Source: Rhynchonema sp. JSB1_4 (taxonomy: Eukaryota > Nematoda > Chromadorea > Monhysterida > Xyalidae). Taken from it: a stretch of DNA of 64,000 nt. Numbering within the stretch: the stretch's first letter is position 1; every line of letters starts with the position of its first letter. Shown in pieces: positions 35,901-48,000 of this stretch. Under the pieces are notes generated by a model. It did not search any database and was not told where the DNA came from. It was given only the letters and a program-made list of their open reading frames with translations. Position numbers and translations under genes: made by a program. The DNA is taken from the NCBI GenBank assembly GCA_030248065.1, contig JASAMV010004351.1:1-64000 (forward strand). Reading direction: 5' to 3'.

Positions 35901-38126
35901 CTTAGCTTGTTATGAACGACTTGACAGAATGGTCTGCCATAGGAACACGACAAGCCAAGGCACAAGACACATGGTTAGTGGAAATATACAAAATCAAGAC
36001 GTTGGGAATCCTCAATGTGGAGAAAGCGAAATATTAAAAAAGTAACGTTTGCGTGTATGTGACACTGGTAACCAACTGATATGACATTCTTCAAATATTG
36101 TATATGTAGGTTAACGGCACTAAAATTTTATAAATTTGATAAAAGCACAAACTGTTTTGCCACATCTGAATTTTAACGACACGCAGATTCCACCACTACC
36201 ACTATAGGCACAATGACGCGCAAAGTTGATCGTCCTTGTGTAAATTTTCTCTGTGTTGGCGAAGCAGTAATGAACTGCGCCTTCTTGATGTCTAAATTTG
36301 AAATTCTCAAGGAAAATTAAAGTTATATACGGTACATAGATCAGTGGACATACTGTACATGCGTTACGTTACCTTACCTAACCTGCTAAATATGTTGTCT
36401 GAAATGGTACACCATTACTGCCATTTGTTTTGTCCATTAAGCTCAACAGCACGAATATTCCACGAATCTCATTTTTGACCAAAAAAGCAGTGAAAAATAT
36501 GTGTAGTAACTTTCCCGATTCGCTGCCGTGCAGTAAGGTACGCCCCATAGTTAATGCCCAGATCTAAGCCCGAAAATCAACTTTTGAAACATTCGGACAG
36601 CAAGCACACACGCAGCTTGCCAGCCAGCCAGGCAGGTGTGCGCAATGTTTCACAACTGCGCGTGGTTAGCGTTCGGGTTCAGACGTAGACATCAACTATG
36701 GGGCGTATTTTAGTGCTCAGCAGTGAAGTTAGAAATTTACTTTGCCCACACAAGCTGCGCGCGTGAAACCAACTCAATCGTGTTTCTCCGTTTCTGAAAT
36801 GAACACAGCAGAAGACAGATAGGGAGACATGAGACAGACATCTGACACGATTTGTAATAGCGGTATGACTTCGCACGTGGTGTGTAGTTCCGTTGCATTG
36901 TATCTGATCGGATGTCAGGTCGTATTTTACCCAAAACACTTCAACATTTACTGCACACGTGAAGAAAATTGATCGACAAATTGTGATAAACTGCGCCAGC
37001 GCCAGCGGTAAAGTGGCCAGCGCAATAAAAGGGAATGCGAGACCAGGAACGAATGCATATCCATGTCCGTGAGGTGTCCGTTCATGAGGTGAGCAAGCAT
37101 GAACGTTATCGTGAAATAAACATAAACATGACAAGGAACCAAACAAGTGAAAAGGTTATGTAACTGGTATGGAAAGTTTTTAAAATCCGATTTTTGAATA
37201 ATAATGAAAATCTGAGCGCAGTTATGTATATAAGTGTGTACCCAGACCAGCCAACCTTGAACATGATGGCATGCACGCAGGGCGGGTGGTTGTCTGCGTA
37301 AAAATCAGTATTGAGCCAGTCACATACGCTGTGATGTTTCATGTGGTAATGAATTATTCAGCAATTTGCCGCAGTGAGCGGTTAATCGTCCGTGCTTGGA
37401 GCTACCGGGCACTGAAATTAGGAGGGAAACATTGGATTGTTGCTGGGTGCGGCAACGGGCGGTAAGTATGTAGGTGGACAGTGAGAAATTTGGGATCAAT
37501 ACACTGAAGGGGCCTGGTAGTGCTTGATGCTCAGTTAGGAAAAACGAACCAGACAAGGTTTTGTGGTCCCAAATAAACAAGTGCATTCTTCACGCCCAAC
37601 TGAGTTTAAAAAACAAGAACCATTGGTCACGCACGAGTGACCTGTTGTATGGGTGATAATATTTGCAAAAGTATGAGTTTTTTTCACAAAAAACTCTAAA
37701 GCAGCTCATGCGCAATGTTTTCAAGCTCACAACGAAAACAAAACTGACAGGCACTACTGGTGAATAAGGAATAAGCGGATGGGGAATGTAGGAACGGGAT
37801 CAATGCAATGTTGGTAGAGAATGTCATCAAATCGACAAACTTTGTGCAGTGTTGGCAACACACAACCGGCGAAGTAACGACACAGTATATAGGATGTTAC
37901 AACTTTTTACCAAAAGAACAAGGAAAATATACGTTGATTTGGGTGTGAAAGTAAAGCCGCAAATGAAACCAGAAAGGCACATGAATAAATGCACAAAGTT
38001 CGATTTTTTGTGAAAGAGTTGACCACAAACACCCTAAACTAGATATAAAAATCGGTAACAAAAACATAAATAATGAAAGAAAGAATGAAAAAATTAATCA
38101 GAAATGTACGCTACGCAAAAAATAAT
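29933..38126. other. 8.2 kb without a recognised gene
   Basis: I found no exon with family resemblance and no large inverted repeat. The longest open frame (36679-37146, minus, 155 codons) has a hydrophobic middle but no splice or homology support. AC/GT-rich and AT-rich tracts are scattered. Distal regulatory sequence cannot be excluded. Confidence 0.45.
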
Positions 38127-40117
38127 TTAGAATCTCGATTTCGATACTTCATTGAGCCACGCAATCGTATGAGTGTTGAATTCATCTGGGTTTTCTTGGA
38201 ACGCGCCGTGACCAGTGTTATTGAGCACAACCCTCTTGTGATTGGGAAGTTTCTTGAGGTACTCGTATGTGCCGTGACCCAGGTACGTGTCCTTGTCCCC
38301 ATAGATGATCAAGGCGGGATTCTGGAAAGGCTTAACGGCGATTAGCGCAACAAAGCACAATGTGTGACCTTTCGTACCTGAAAGATCAAGCACGAGTCGG
38401 GAATTCAAACCAGTCCGCTGCAGGCTCATTCAGTTTCAAGACTCGTTGATTACAAACCTGGGCCTACATACATACGTATGTGCAAGCCCGAACTTCGAGT
38501 TTCATAAAACCAGGGTGATGACGAGACTGAACTGCCGCATAAAATGATAAAATCTTCGAAGAACTCGAACCGACTTTTATGCGACTGAAATCAACCGAGC
38601 TGTCAGCTCCGACCGGTGCCATCTCAATGTGCGCTAACACGTGAAAGTCTTTGCGATAGTCACCATATTGTGCCATGAACGGGATCGAAAAGGTACCTCC
38701 TGAACGAAGAACAAAAATTAACATGTGAAAATGAAAACTAGATGCATGAGTCAATAAAAATTGAACAATCGAAATTACCCCACGAGGCTCCGAACACAAT
38801 CACACGTTTCTCAGGATCACCATCGCTATCGGCCAGCACCCCGTTGATAAAATCGAACAAAAATTGTGCTTTCGAACCATCTGGTATCTGACTGGACGAG
38901 GTTGCGCTGAGCTTCGTGCCTAAAATGGCGTTTGATCCTTGTTGTTGTTTGGACTGTTTGCAAAAAGAGTGTCCCAGTCTAAACTTGCGACGTGGAGAAA
39001 AACTCGCATTGTAATTTTTGGGATGCATTATGCCAGTTGATAGTTATTCAATACATGATAAGACTTCGCTATATTCGATCACTATGAAGAATATTAACCA
39101 CAACGAAAACTTCGTGGTGGCTTGCAGGTTAATGGCAAATTAAAATCGTAAAAAATATGTGTAGAGAGTCACGGAACACTGCATTCCACACTGTTACCCT
39201 TGTGTGGTTGCATACCTGGCAGATCAGGTGCAAACACAATGTGTCCATTGGCACAGAAAATCCTCAATGTGTCCCGTTGTTCCCAGACTTTCGATGTGCC
39301 ATCATTGCCCGTTGACATGCCGTGCAGAAGGACGAGGTACGGTTTGCCAGTTCGAAGCGGCTTGCACGACAGATAGTGCACTTTCAGACCCTTGCCGTTG
39401 GCATCCTAGAATGCTTATGTGAAGTCGGTTATTACCACAACAATTGTGAGAAAAAGACTGTCATCTAAACAAGGTGCGATGAAAACCAACGTTTAGCACA
39501 TTCACGTTGATTTTGTGTTGTTCCACGTGCAGCTCACTGGCCAGTGCTTTCACCTGCATGTGATATGTACGTTCATGTGCAGGTAATGCATGCGCATGAT
39601 CAGGCTGAATCCATGATCATATTAGGATAAGTTCATTATTTTTAAGTTTATTTAAGCTTATTAAGTTCATAAACACAAAAGATAGTTTGGCCTGTTGCAC
39701 CACAACGTTGTTACCAGAAATTGATGAAAATGAAAAACTGGGCACTTGAGAAAGCTGAAAAGCGACCACTTCCACTAACCTTTGAATAGTCGGCTGCCTG
39801 TTTGACTTGTGATGTCATCTTGGGCTTCGATTCAGGCAGAACAAACTGGAAGACACTCAGTGTTGCAAATAAACTGATGCCAGACACAACAGCGATGCGA
39901 TATGTGAGCGGCAGAGGCTCGAAAATTTTTGTCGCGCGAATTAATAACACCTGAAAGCTGATGATTTGAAGCTTATATTTTTGTTTGTACTACAACCGAC
40001 ACGAAACAAACTAACGAAGCAAGTGAATACGAGCAGAAAGCCAACAGCGAGTGCCGCAACCATATTCCAGTTGTTATCGATGTGGAAAGCCATCAAATTA
40101 TCGACAAATCGCCTCAT
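38127..40117 (-). CDS. ABHD14-like alpha/beta hydrolase with two N-terminal membrane helices (paralogue 2)
   Basis: Exons on the minus strand are 40016-40117, 39780-39950, 39491-39553, 39216-39405, 38779-38919, 38575-38699 and 38127-38321, giving 328 residues from an ATG that begins MRRFVDNLM. Two hydrophobic segments are present, at about residues 18-40 (MVAALAVGFLLVFTCF) and about 55-75 (IAVVSGISLFATLSVFQFVL). The hydrolase core follows: YLVLLHGMSTGND, HIVFAPDLPG, nucleophile Ser about 221 in VFGASWGG, Asp about 275 in IIYGDKD, His about 302 in NTGHGAFQENPD. Introns split DLPG and precede the IIYG strand as in paralogue 1, so the two arose by duplication, but the nucleophile motif differs (GASWGG against SPSMSG). 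The catalytic triad is intact, so activity is likely. The substrate is unknown. Confidence 0.87.
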
Positions 40118-41337
40118 TTTCAGCTAAATACGAGCAAAAACAGCCGTAAAATTGTGACATCTTGCTTTATGCCTTTGGCACTGTCAGATTTGCGCAAACA
40201 GATGAGCACTGTTTTGGTCGTTGGCTTGCGTTGAAAGAAGACTAATTTGGGCTGATGACATAATTTTCAGACAGCAAGAGCTCTCGAAAACACACGCGAG
40301 GACAGTGGATGGTGGAAAAGAGCGTTCAAAACCCAGCAGTTCAATACAGGCTGTATTGTGTGGTTGAGAGGCATACAGCCATGCATGCGTCAGCCAAGCG
40401 TAATGTTTCCCCACAGGCTTGGCTGACACGTTCGACCACCCGGGCAAGAGAGGAGAAAAGCGGTAAATTTTCTGAGCTCGTGGTTTGTTTTGCTCATTGC
40501 GCAATGCGCATTGCGATTTTGAAAATTGGCATAGAGTGCAATCCATAGCCTTATGCCAGAAAAAGAAACGTTTGAGAATAAAATGTGGAAACAATCAACA
40601 GGCCTGCGCAAGAAGAAGGAAAACCACATATAAAAGCAGAGCATTGCTGACAGCCAGCTTTGTATCGATTGGCTTGTCTTTGTCAAAAAAACAGCCAAGC
40701 AACCGATGCAAAGAACTTCAGTTCTGCGCATGGTTGGCAAACATGAATCGCTATGTTTGGTGATGCTGGCGTGTTTTTATTGCTGGAAGTGTGAATGGCC
40801 ATTTCGCTGATCATACGTGAAATTGTGATTCGTTTTAACTTGTGTCGAAGGGCAATCATGCAATGTGCATCTCGCAAACTCACAAAGATAAAATCGATTG
40901 ATCCACGTGTATTGTGGCAGATGCCATTCTGAACGAATGTTTCAGGCCTTTGACAACTCAAACGGGTTCAGCTCCGAATGTGAAACATTCACAGTTTGTT
41001 TGTCTTATTTTATTGCTCTCAATGACGCATAAAACCAGGCAAGTATAAAATAAATCACTGAAGAAAGCATAGTTATAATACCGGGTGCTACTGCAGATGG
41101 CGGGGGACAACATCCCAATCGGCTACAAATAGCGAAGTATTTTGTTCGACAATTCATTATTTGGATTTTCACCTGACTTCACGACCACTTTCCAGCATCA
41201 AAATTCAACATTCTAGCCGTCAGTCGATCCCGGGTCTTCATGTCTCGGCACAGCGCCGATCGATCGACCAGGTCGGTTCGACTGCTGATTTGAAGTTTCA
41301 TTACTTTTATTGTTTTCTGAATAAAAATATTTTTCAG
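40118..41337. other. no supported gene; 5' exon of next gene unplaced
   Basis: The next plus-strand gene enters in mid-codon at 41338, so at least one of its 5' exons should lie upstream. I cannot identify it. Nothing else is supported. Confidence 0.4.
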
Positions 41338-43742
41338 ATCCAATACCACAACGGAATCAATGGAAACGCCGCTCCAGCTTACCACCAGCACCAGTAGCCT
41401 GTCAGTCACTCACGCACACAACACACCACATTCATATGATATGCAGCGTCCGTGCGGCTGTCGCATCGTGGTTGTGCCAGATAAAGGTAGGCAATTTTTT
41501 TTAAGTTTCACAAGCACAGGGCAAACCGAAAATATTAGTGCCGCGAGCGTGTGAACGTCTGTAGCAGCCTGGCAGTGAGGCGGCCCACACAGCACATGGG
41601 TGCTTGCTGTGGCATCTTGGCCGTAAAAGTATGGGTGTGAGCATAAAATCAGAATGCTCATGCACGCGGCACTAATAATGCAGCATGTTCAGGTGCGAGT
41701 GTGTCCTACTATCGCCAACCATCAGCCACGTCATCAACCAACTTCAACCATTCACAATCACCACAACGATCTCCATCCGACTCCATCGAAAATGACTCGT
41801 GCGATTACAATTCTGGACAAGGTAAAATTGGAAAACTTAGCACTTTGTGTAAAGATGGAGACACTTGTGCATTTTGGCCTTATAAACAATGTAGACAAAG
41901 TTTTGTTGGAATCGTATTTTGTGATACCTTTGGGATCCTAGCAAATCTCAAAATATGGTACAGTTAAAATACACGGCCACGCCATAAAGACTGATGACTA
42001 AAATTACAAAAATCCCGCATGCGCACAGACAGAGCATCATTGCGATCCAACTCAGCGGTGTCATCAAATTCGTTGTTGCCTGAGCCCGAGTCGTTGCCCT
42101 CGTATGCCGTACGTGAGGAGGCCGATGGCAATCTATGGGCGAAGCACTACGGCATCATGTGGCCGGAACGACCCAAAACTGGACCGTACAGCAAACAGGT
42201 TGGTTTCCTAACATTCGTATTTGTGACATGTACATGGCTTTGAGCTTGGTTAAACATTCTTGTTATTCTGTGAAACGTCACTACTTGGACAGTCGGATTG
42301 TGACTTGCTGATGTTTCACAAGACGTTAGAACAATCAGGCGATGGTGCTAATGAGTTCAAATCGGAAACTACATTTGCCAAACTGTCATTCATTTGTGTT
42401 TCCTATCAATTCAGGCATACTGGAACAGCAAGAATGCACATCAACAATACGACCAAAATGACGACGAGCTCACCGAAACTCAATTTGAACGATTATGTAC
42501 CACCAAAAAGGGTGAGTTATCTGATGTTTCAACGCTTCCTATCTTCATTTGCTGCGTGAAACATCACCCTCTGCAGAGTCAGACCAATTGCCCCAACCGT
42601 GGGATGCATTCAATCCAACCGAACACACTCCTCCGCTCGCCGTTTTGTCTGGCAGCAACAACACAACCATCCAACAGTACGTCCGATTTGCAGTCATTTT
42701 TGATGCTTCCCAATCTTGCGAAATTCTTGTAATTCAAAGTCTTTCAGGCACTCAAGATCAACAAGCACAACAACATTCGCTTCATCCAACAACCCCGATG
42801 TATCCCAGCCCCTGAAACAACAAGGCGAGTCGTCACGGTTTGAAGCCGGCAGTCGTCTATCGATGGATTCAAGCAGTTGTTCGGCGGATGACCTGGACTC
42901 GGCTGCTCGTGCCCAGCGTCTGTACGCCTACAGTCAGTCCAATCACATGTACGCATACAAACGGGCGTTGGGATCGCGATTCGTCGGTGCGTGCACCATT
43001 GGCAATCTGCCAGAATCATCCTGTGAACGATGACTATGTGATAGAGTCGTGACTCTGTTTTCACAGACGAGCTGTGCACCTGCACGTCGTTAGTGCGAAT
43101 GCGCACATCTTCACTGGACCACCAAAAAAGACATGAGCGGAATCTAATGCCTCTCATGAAACATCATTTGACTGCGCACATAACCGGACCAGCTGATGTT
43201 TCGCATAAGGTAATCGTGAATACTTTTTTAATTTGTAGGTCCGAAAACGCGCGACGAGCTCGAGTCAGGTGTGTACAACTACGTTTATGCGTTCGTCGAC
43301 AACAACGATCTAACGCCGACCACTACCGATGAACCGTGCCTGCAACTGGCATTGGTCTACCAATCAAACATCGATGACGACATCAAATATGTACCGATCG
43401 AGGTAGACCTTGCGCTGATTGCTTGACTGAGTTAATTTTGAGTGCGCCCTTATGAAGAAATGCACGAAACCCGGAGACTGGGTGACTGGATCGGACAGCA
43501 TTTGAATTGCCCTGATCAATTGACAACAGTACTAATCAGTTGTGATCATCAAGTTTCATATCAATACCCATTTGACGTATACATAAATTAGTACCAATGT
43601 TATTTCATTGCAGACCACCGACACCGACCAGTACCGTGTGCGTGATGGGGACGAAACGTTGACTTTCGAAACATTGACCCGACTGGCGCACTACTTTGCC
43701 GTGCAGCGACATGCGTGCGAACGCGAGGATGCAATCGTGTGA
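41338..43742 (+). CDS. multi-exon protein of uncertain family, possible SH2-like C-terminus
   Basis: Eight exons are in continuous phase: 41338-41486, 41693-41821, 42029-42198, 42415-42511, 42577-42676, 42748-42986, 43239-43402 and 43614-43742 with a TGA stop, giving 391 visible residues. The first half is Ser/Thr/Asn/Gln-rich (SYYRQPSATSSTNFNHSQ) and probably disordered. A Trp-rich patch follows (LWAKHYGIMWPERPKTGPY). The last two exons encode NYVYAFVDNND, LQLALVYQSNIDDD and QYRVRDGDETLTFETLTRLA. The YRVRDG...FETL order weakly recalls the second half of an SH2 domain, but I do not see the usual FLVR-type segment, so the family is open. An AATAAA polyadenylation signal is at 44038-44043. The stop codon lies inside a copy of the 11-mer (GTGTGAAACATCG). 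Intron 42512-42576 is a hairpin. Confidence 0.75.
42512..42576 (+). repeat. 65-nt intron made of an inverted repeat
   Basis: The intron starts GTGAGTTAT and ends CCCTCTGCAG. Between these lie CTGATGTTTCAACGC (42521-42535) and GCGTGAAACATCAC (42554-42567), inverted copies apart from one extra A. About 18 nt separate the arms. The phase-1 junction (G then AG) gives an uninterrupted frame. It looks like a minimal introner. Confidence 0.75.
43063..43110 (-). repeat. intronic short repeat, copy 4
   Basis: It reads CTGTTTTCACAGACGAGCTG and later CGTTAGTGCGAATGCG on the plus strand, so it is antisense to the host gene. It lies in intron 42987-43238. The same intron also holds a diverged hairpin of the 11-mer at 43155-43201. 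Confidence 0.7.
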
Positions 43743-45047
43743 AACATCGAATTATGCGCGACACATCAACACCAAATGGAAATTATATACAAACGAAATA
43801 CAACAAATCTTGTCAAGTTTTCCCTAGAAAAAAACCCATACCAACCACTCCTTTGAACATGAATCAATCAAAATCTCGAGTACCATACGCCGAATCGACT
43901 ACGATACTGATTTGATTCCAATCTCAATTTTTTGTCGACAACGGACCATATATCATATACTACGCAGAATACAAATACACAACAAAATATTATCCAGCTT
44001 TATCTGTCATCACGACATGCAGAAATGGTTATTGAGAAATAAAAAATATTACTTTGACATCATTATTATCTCGCAATCATCGCTTTGAACTGAACTGGAA
44101 ACTAATAAGTAAAACACTTAAAACCGACACCGACACCCATGTTACCAGGGTTCGTTTTAACTTGAACTACATCAAGTATCAATTCCTTAAACATGTCCAG
44201 TTTCAGATGTTCACTTGGTAATCTTCTAGGTTCCGACTTGCCCCCTAGTTGGGTGGCGGCGTCTGCGGTCACTCTGTGGTGTGGAGGAACCCTACAGTAT
44301 GATCACTCTCCCAACCGGTCTACAGCCAAGGTGGCTGAGATCTTAACCCGCTTCCGTTCCTGGCCAACGATTGAGCGAAAAAATAAACGTCACAAGATGC
44401 ACTGATCAACCCTCTCCTTTGTGAAAAATTATTCTTATTAGTCATACAAGCGTCAGCCTGGGGCAGAAAAATGCTGTAGAGTAATGTAATGTCTGCAACC
44501 AGACCAACCAATACCAACGGACTGAAGTAAATGGCATTACTTAAATTGGTTTTTATTTCCTAAAAAAGATGTACGTGATGTTGATGTTAGTGAGCAAACA
44601 ACGTGATCACAGTGGCACAAAAACAAAATACAAATTTCAATCTATTTTACTTTGTTATGAGCATTTGCTATTTTGCAATATTTACTTTTTTAGACCTGAC
44701 CGAATACAATAATAAATTCTTTTATCACCCTGAGTTGCTGTGAAGTAACCAAAGAATGCTCGCATGTCGTGGTGAAATGTTGTAAACTATCATGCACTCT
44801 TGACCCTCATAAAACGCGTGGTGAAGAAATAAGGGCATGCAAAAAAAACTCACACAACTTTGTGCTTTCGCAATATAATTCCTCGTAATAGCAATAGAAA
44901 CGATAATGAAAGTGAAATGATAACAAAATCAATACAAGAAATGAACATTTCTATGCACATGTGATAATGCGGTTGTTGTTGCTTGAAAATAATTTGTTGT
45001 TCTTTTGGTGTAAATAACAAAATGCGTCAAACTAAGCACATTATTGC
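43743..45047. other. 3' flank and spacer, no gene
   Basis: Apart from the polyadenylation signal noted for the upstream gene, I see no exon or repeat here. The sequence is AT-rich from about 44500. Confidence 0.5.
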
Positions 45048-48000
45048 ATGATGACCATCAACACCAAACTTCAAACCTTCGCCGTTACGCTGGTTCTGGT
45101 GCTGAGCGTGGGTACGAAGGAAGGCAAGTAAACGGTTCATGGTTCAAATTGAGTTCTCATAGCAGGTAATTTGACCACAATCTCAGCAATAGTTATACGT
45201 TATGAAAAATCATCAGAATTTCGTATTGCAGATGACAACTCAGAGCGATCCGACCGAATCTGGACCAACATTCGAATTCGTCGCCCCGCGAATTCCACCA
45301 TTATTTCGGTACCAGCCAGATCTGGCAACACGAACATCGACATCGTTGTGGCTGGCGCCTCGCTCGATGAAATCTCAACTGTTCTGAAGGATGAAAAAGA
45401 GCCCAACCATCCGACTCAAGATCACAAAATTGCCAAACGCCAAGTGCGTGCTCGTTGGAAGATGGGACCGCGCAGTCGAAGTCAAGAATCGGCAGATACT
45501 GGAAGCAACAACAATGATGATGCGAATGACAGGAACAAAATCAGCGTCCGTCCAAAGGCACGACTCATGTTTGGTTCCCGTTTGGATGCTGCCCCGGGTG
45601 GCAGAAACTTTAATCCTCATGACAATCCGCAACGACTCAGAATCGAAAAACCGAAACTGCAACCACCAGCACCTGTTCGTCGGTCGCAAAGTTCGATAGG
45701 TCAATCCAACAATCCGGGTGGCGGACCCCGCCCGCCCAGTTTCCCACCTCGACCTCCGGCACCGCCACCGAATCGCAACGAGTTTGTGCAGAAAGTAGGC
45801 GCCAGCCAGTTCTCGTCACCCGCTCAAGGTGCCAGTGGCAGCATGCAAGGTGGCAATTATCCCGGTGGCACTGGCAGTATGGCTGGTGCCAGTCAGGGTG
45901 GAAGTGGCAGTTATTCTGGTGGTTCACACGGGGGCGGTGGCGGTTACTCATCAGGAGGTCAGGGCAGTTCTGGAGGTGGAATGCAAAGTGGCGGTTCGTC
46001 AGGATCATACGGTGGAGGTAGCGGAGGTGGAGGCTCATATGGCGACGGATCCATGGGAAGAGGTGGACCTGGTTCAAGTGACGGCTATGGCGGCAGTGGG
46101 AGCTCGCAAGGTGGCAGTTATGGAGGAGGAGGCGGCTTGTCAGGATCGGGTGGTTACGGCGGCGGAAGTGGTGGATCACAAAGCGGTGGCGCTTATCCGT
46201 CAGGAAGCGGATCCATGGGTGGTGGTGGATATTCTGGCGGCGGACAAGAGTCCGGTGGCGGTGGAAGCTATGGTGGAAGCGGCGGCTCACAAGGTGGCGG
46301 CTACGGTGGAAGTGGCAGCTCGCAAGGTGGCAGTTATGGAGGAGGTGGCGGCTCATTAGGATCGAGTGGTTACGGCGGCGGAAGTGGTGGATCACCAAGC
46401 GGTGGCTCTTATCCATCAGGAAGCGGATCCGTGGGTGGCGGGGGATACTCTGGCGGCGGACAAGGTTCAGATGGCGGGTACGGCGGAAGTGGTAGCTCGC
46501 AAGGTGGTAGCTACGGCGGAAGTGGCAGCTCGCAAGGTGGCAGTTATGGAGGAGGCGGCGGCTCATCAGGATCGAATGGTTACGGCGGGAGCAGTGGTGG
46601 ATCACAAAGCGGTGACTCTTATCCGTCAGGAAGCGGATCCATGGGTGGTGGCGGATACTCTGGCGGCGGACAAGACTCCGGTGGCGGTGGAAGCTATGGT
46701 GGAAGCGGCGGCTCACAAGGTGGCGGCTACGGCGGAAGTGGCAGCTCGCAAGGTGGCAGCTATGGAGGAGGTGGCGGATTATCAAAATCCGGTGGTTACG
46801 GCGGCGGAAGTGGTGGATCACAAAGTGGCGGCTCTTATCCGTCAGGAGGTGGATCCATGGGTGGCGGGGGATACTCTGGCTCTGGACAAGGTTCTAGCGG
46901 TGGTGGCAGCTATGGTGGAAGTGGAAGCTCAAAAGGTGGCAGTTATGGCGGGACTAGCGGATCAATGGGATCCGGTGGTTACGGCGCGGGCATGGGTGGA
47001 TCATTAAGCGGCGGCTCTTATCCATCAGGAGGTGGATCCATGGGTGGCGGTGCATACTCTGGCGGCGGGCAAAGTTCAGGCGATGGGTACGGCGGAGGCA
47101 GCAGTCAAAAAAGTGGCAGCTACGGCGGAAGTGGCAGCTCACAACATGGCGGTTATGGAGGAGAGGGCGGATCACAAAGTGGCGGCTCTTATCCATCCGG
47201 AGGCGGATCCATGGGCGGTGGTTACGGTGGACGTGGCGGTTCCGGTCAAGGGTCAGGAGGCTACGGCGGCGACATGTCAGGCGGTGGCGGACAATATGGT
47301 AGCGGGTCAAAATCCAGTGGCGGTGGTAATTACCCGTCAGGTGGTGGAGGGGGAGGAGGATCATATCCAAGTGGAGGCTCATCAAGCTCGAGTTCTGGTG
47401 TCTACGGTGGTGGCGGCGGTGGTTCAGATGGTAGTTATGCATCTGGCGGAGGGATGGAATACCGTGCCAAAGCAGTGCTTCGGAATCAAGACAGCGAGTT
47501 TGTGAACGGTCCGGTGCAATTCCAGGGCCACAAGAAACGCCAACAGAACGTCCGACAGTACAGCGCGCCGTCAGTGGCGCCTGCACCCCATACCCTCACG
47601 CCCGGCTACAACAAACCGAGTGCCATGATGACACAAAAGGAACAGTCAAGCAGACCGAGACCCTCGAAGCCATCGTTTGCCCCCAGACCACCAAGCACGA
47701 GCAGCAGTTCCTTCGCAGCGGTTCAAGACAACGGAGCGATGAGCTATGGATCGGCAGGGATACATAACGAAATGAAGGAATTTGCGGCGGCAGCAGCGGA
47801 CGAGATCATTGGGTTCGATTTCGACATTAGTCCCGTCACACTCAAGCCACCTGTCGACTACGAAAAACATTCGCCCAAAGTTGGCTACTGTCAGGATGGC
47901 GAAGTGCAGTGCAACAGCTTCGATCCGTGCCTACCTGCCAGCAAGGTTTATACACATAACAGAATTTCTGGTCATCCACATTTTTGCCCCATGTCTCATA

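Noticed and set aside
36679..37146. 155-codon minus-strand open frame with a hydrophobic middle
   Set aside because: No family resemblance, no splice signals, and ordinary length by chance in a region of this size.
45637..46821. 394-codon minus-strand open frame rich in His and Arg
   Set aside because: It is the antisense shadow of the Gly/Ser repeat exon; the repeat composition keeps all frames open. The plus-strand frames at 45829-47505 in other phases are rejected for the same reason.
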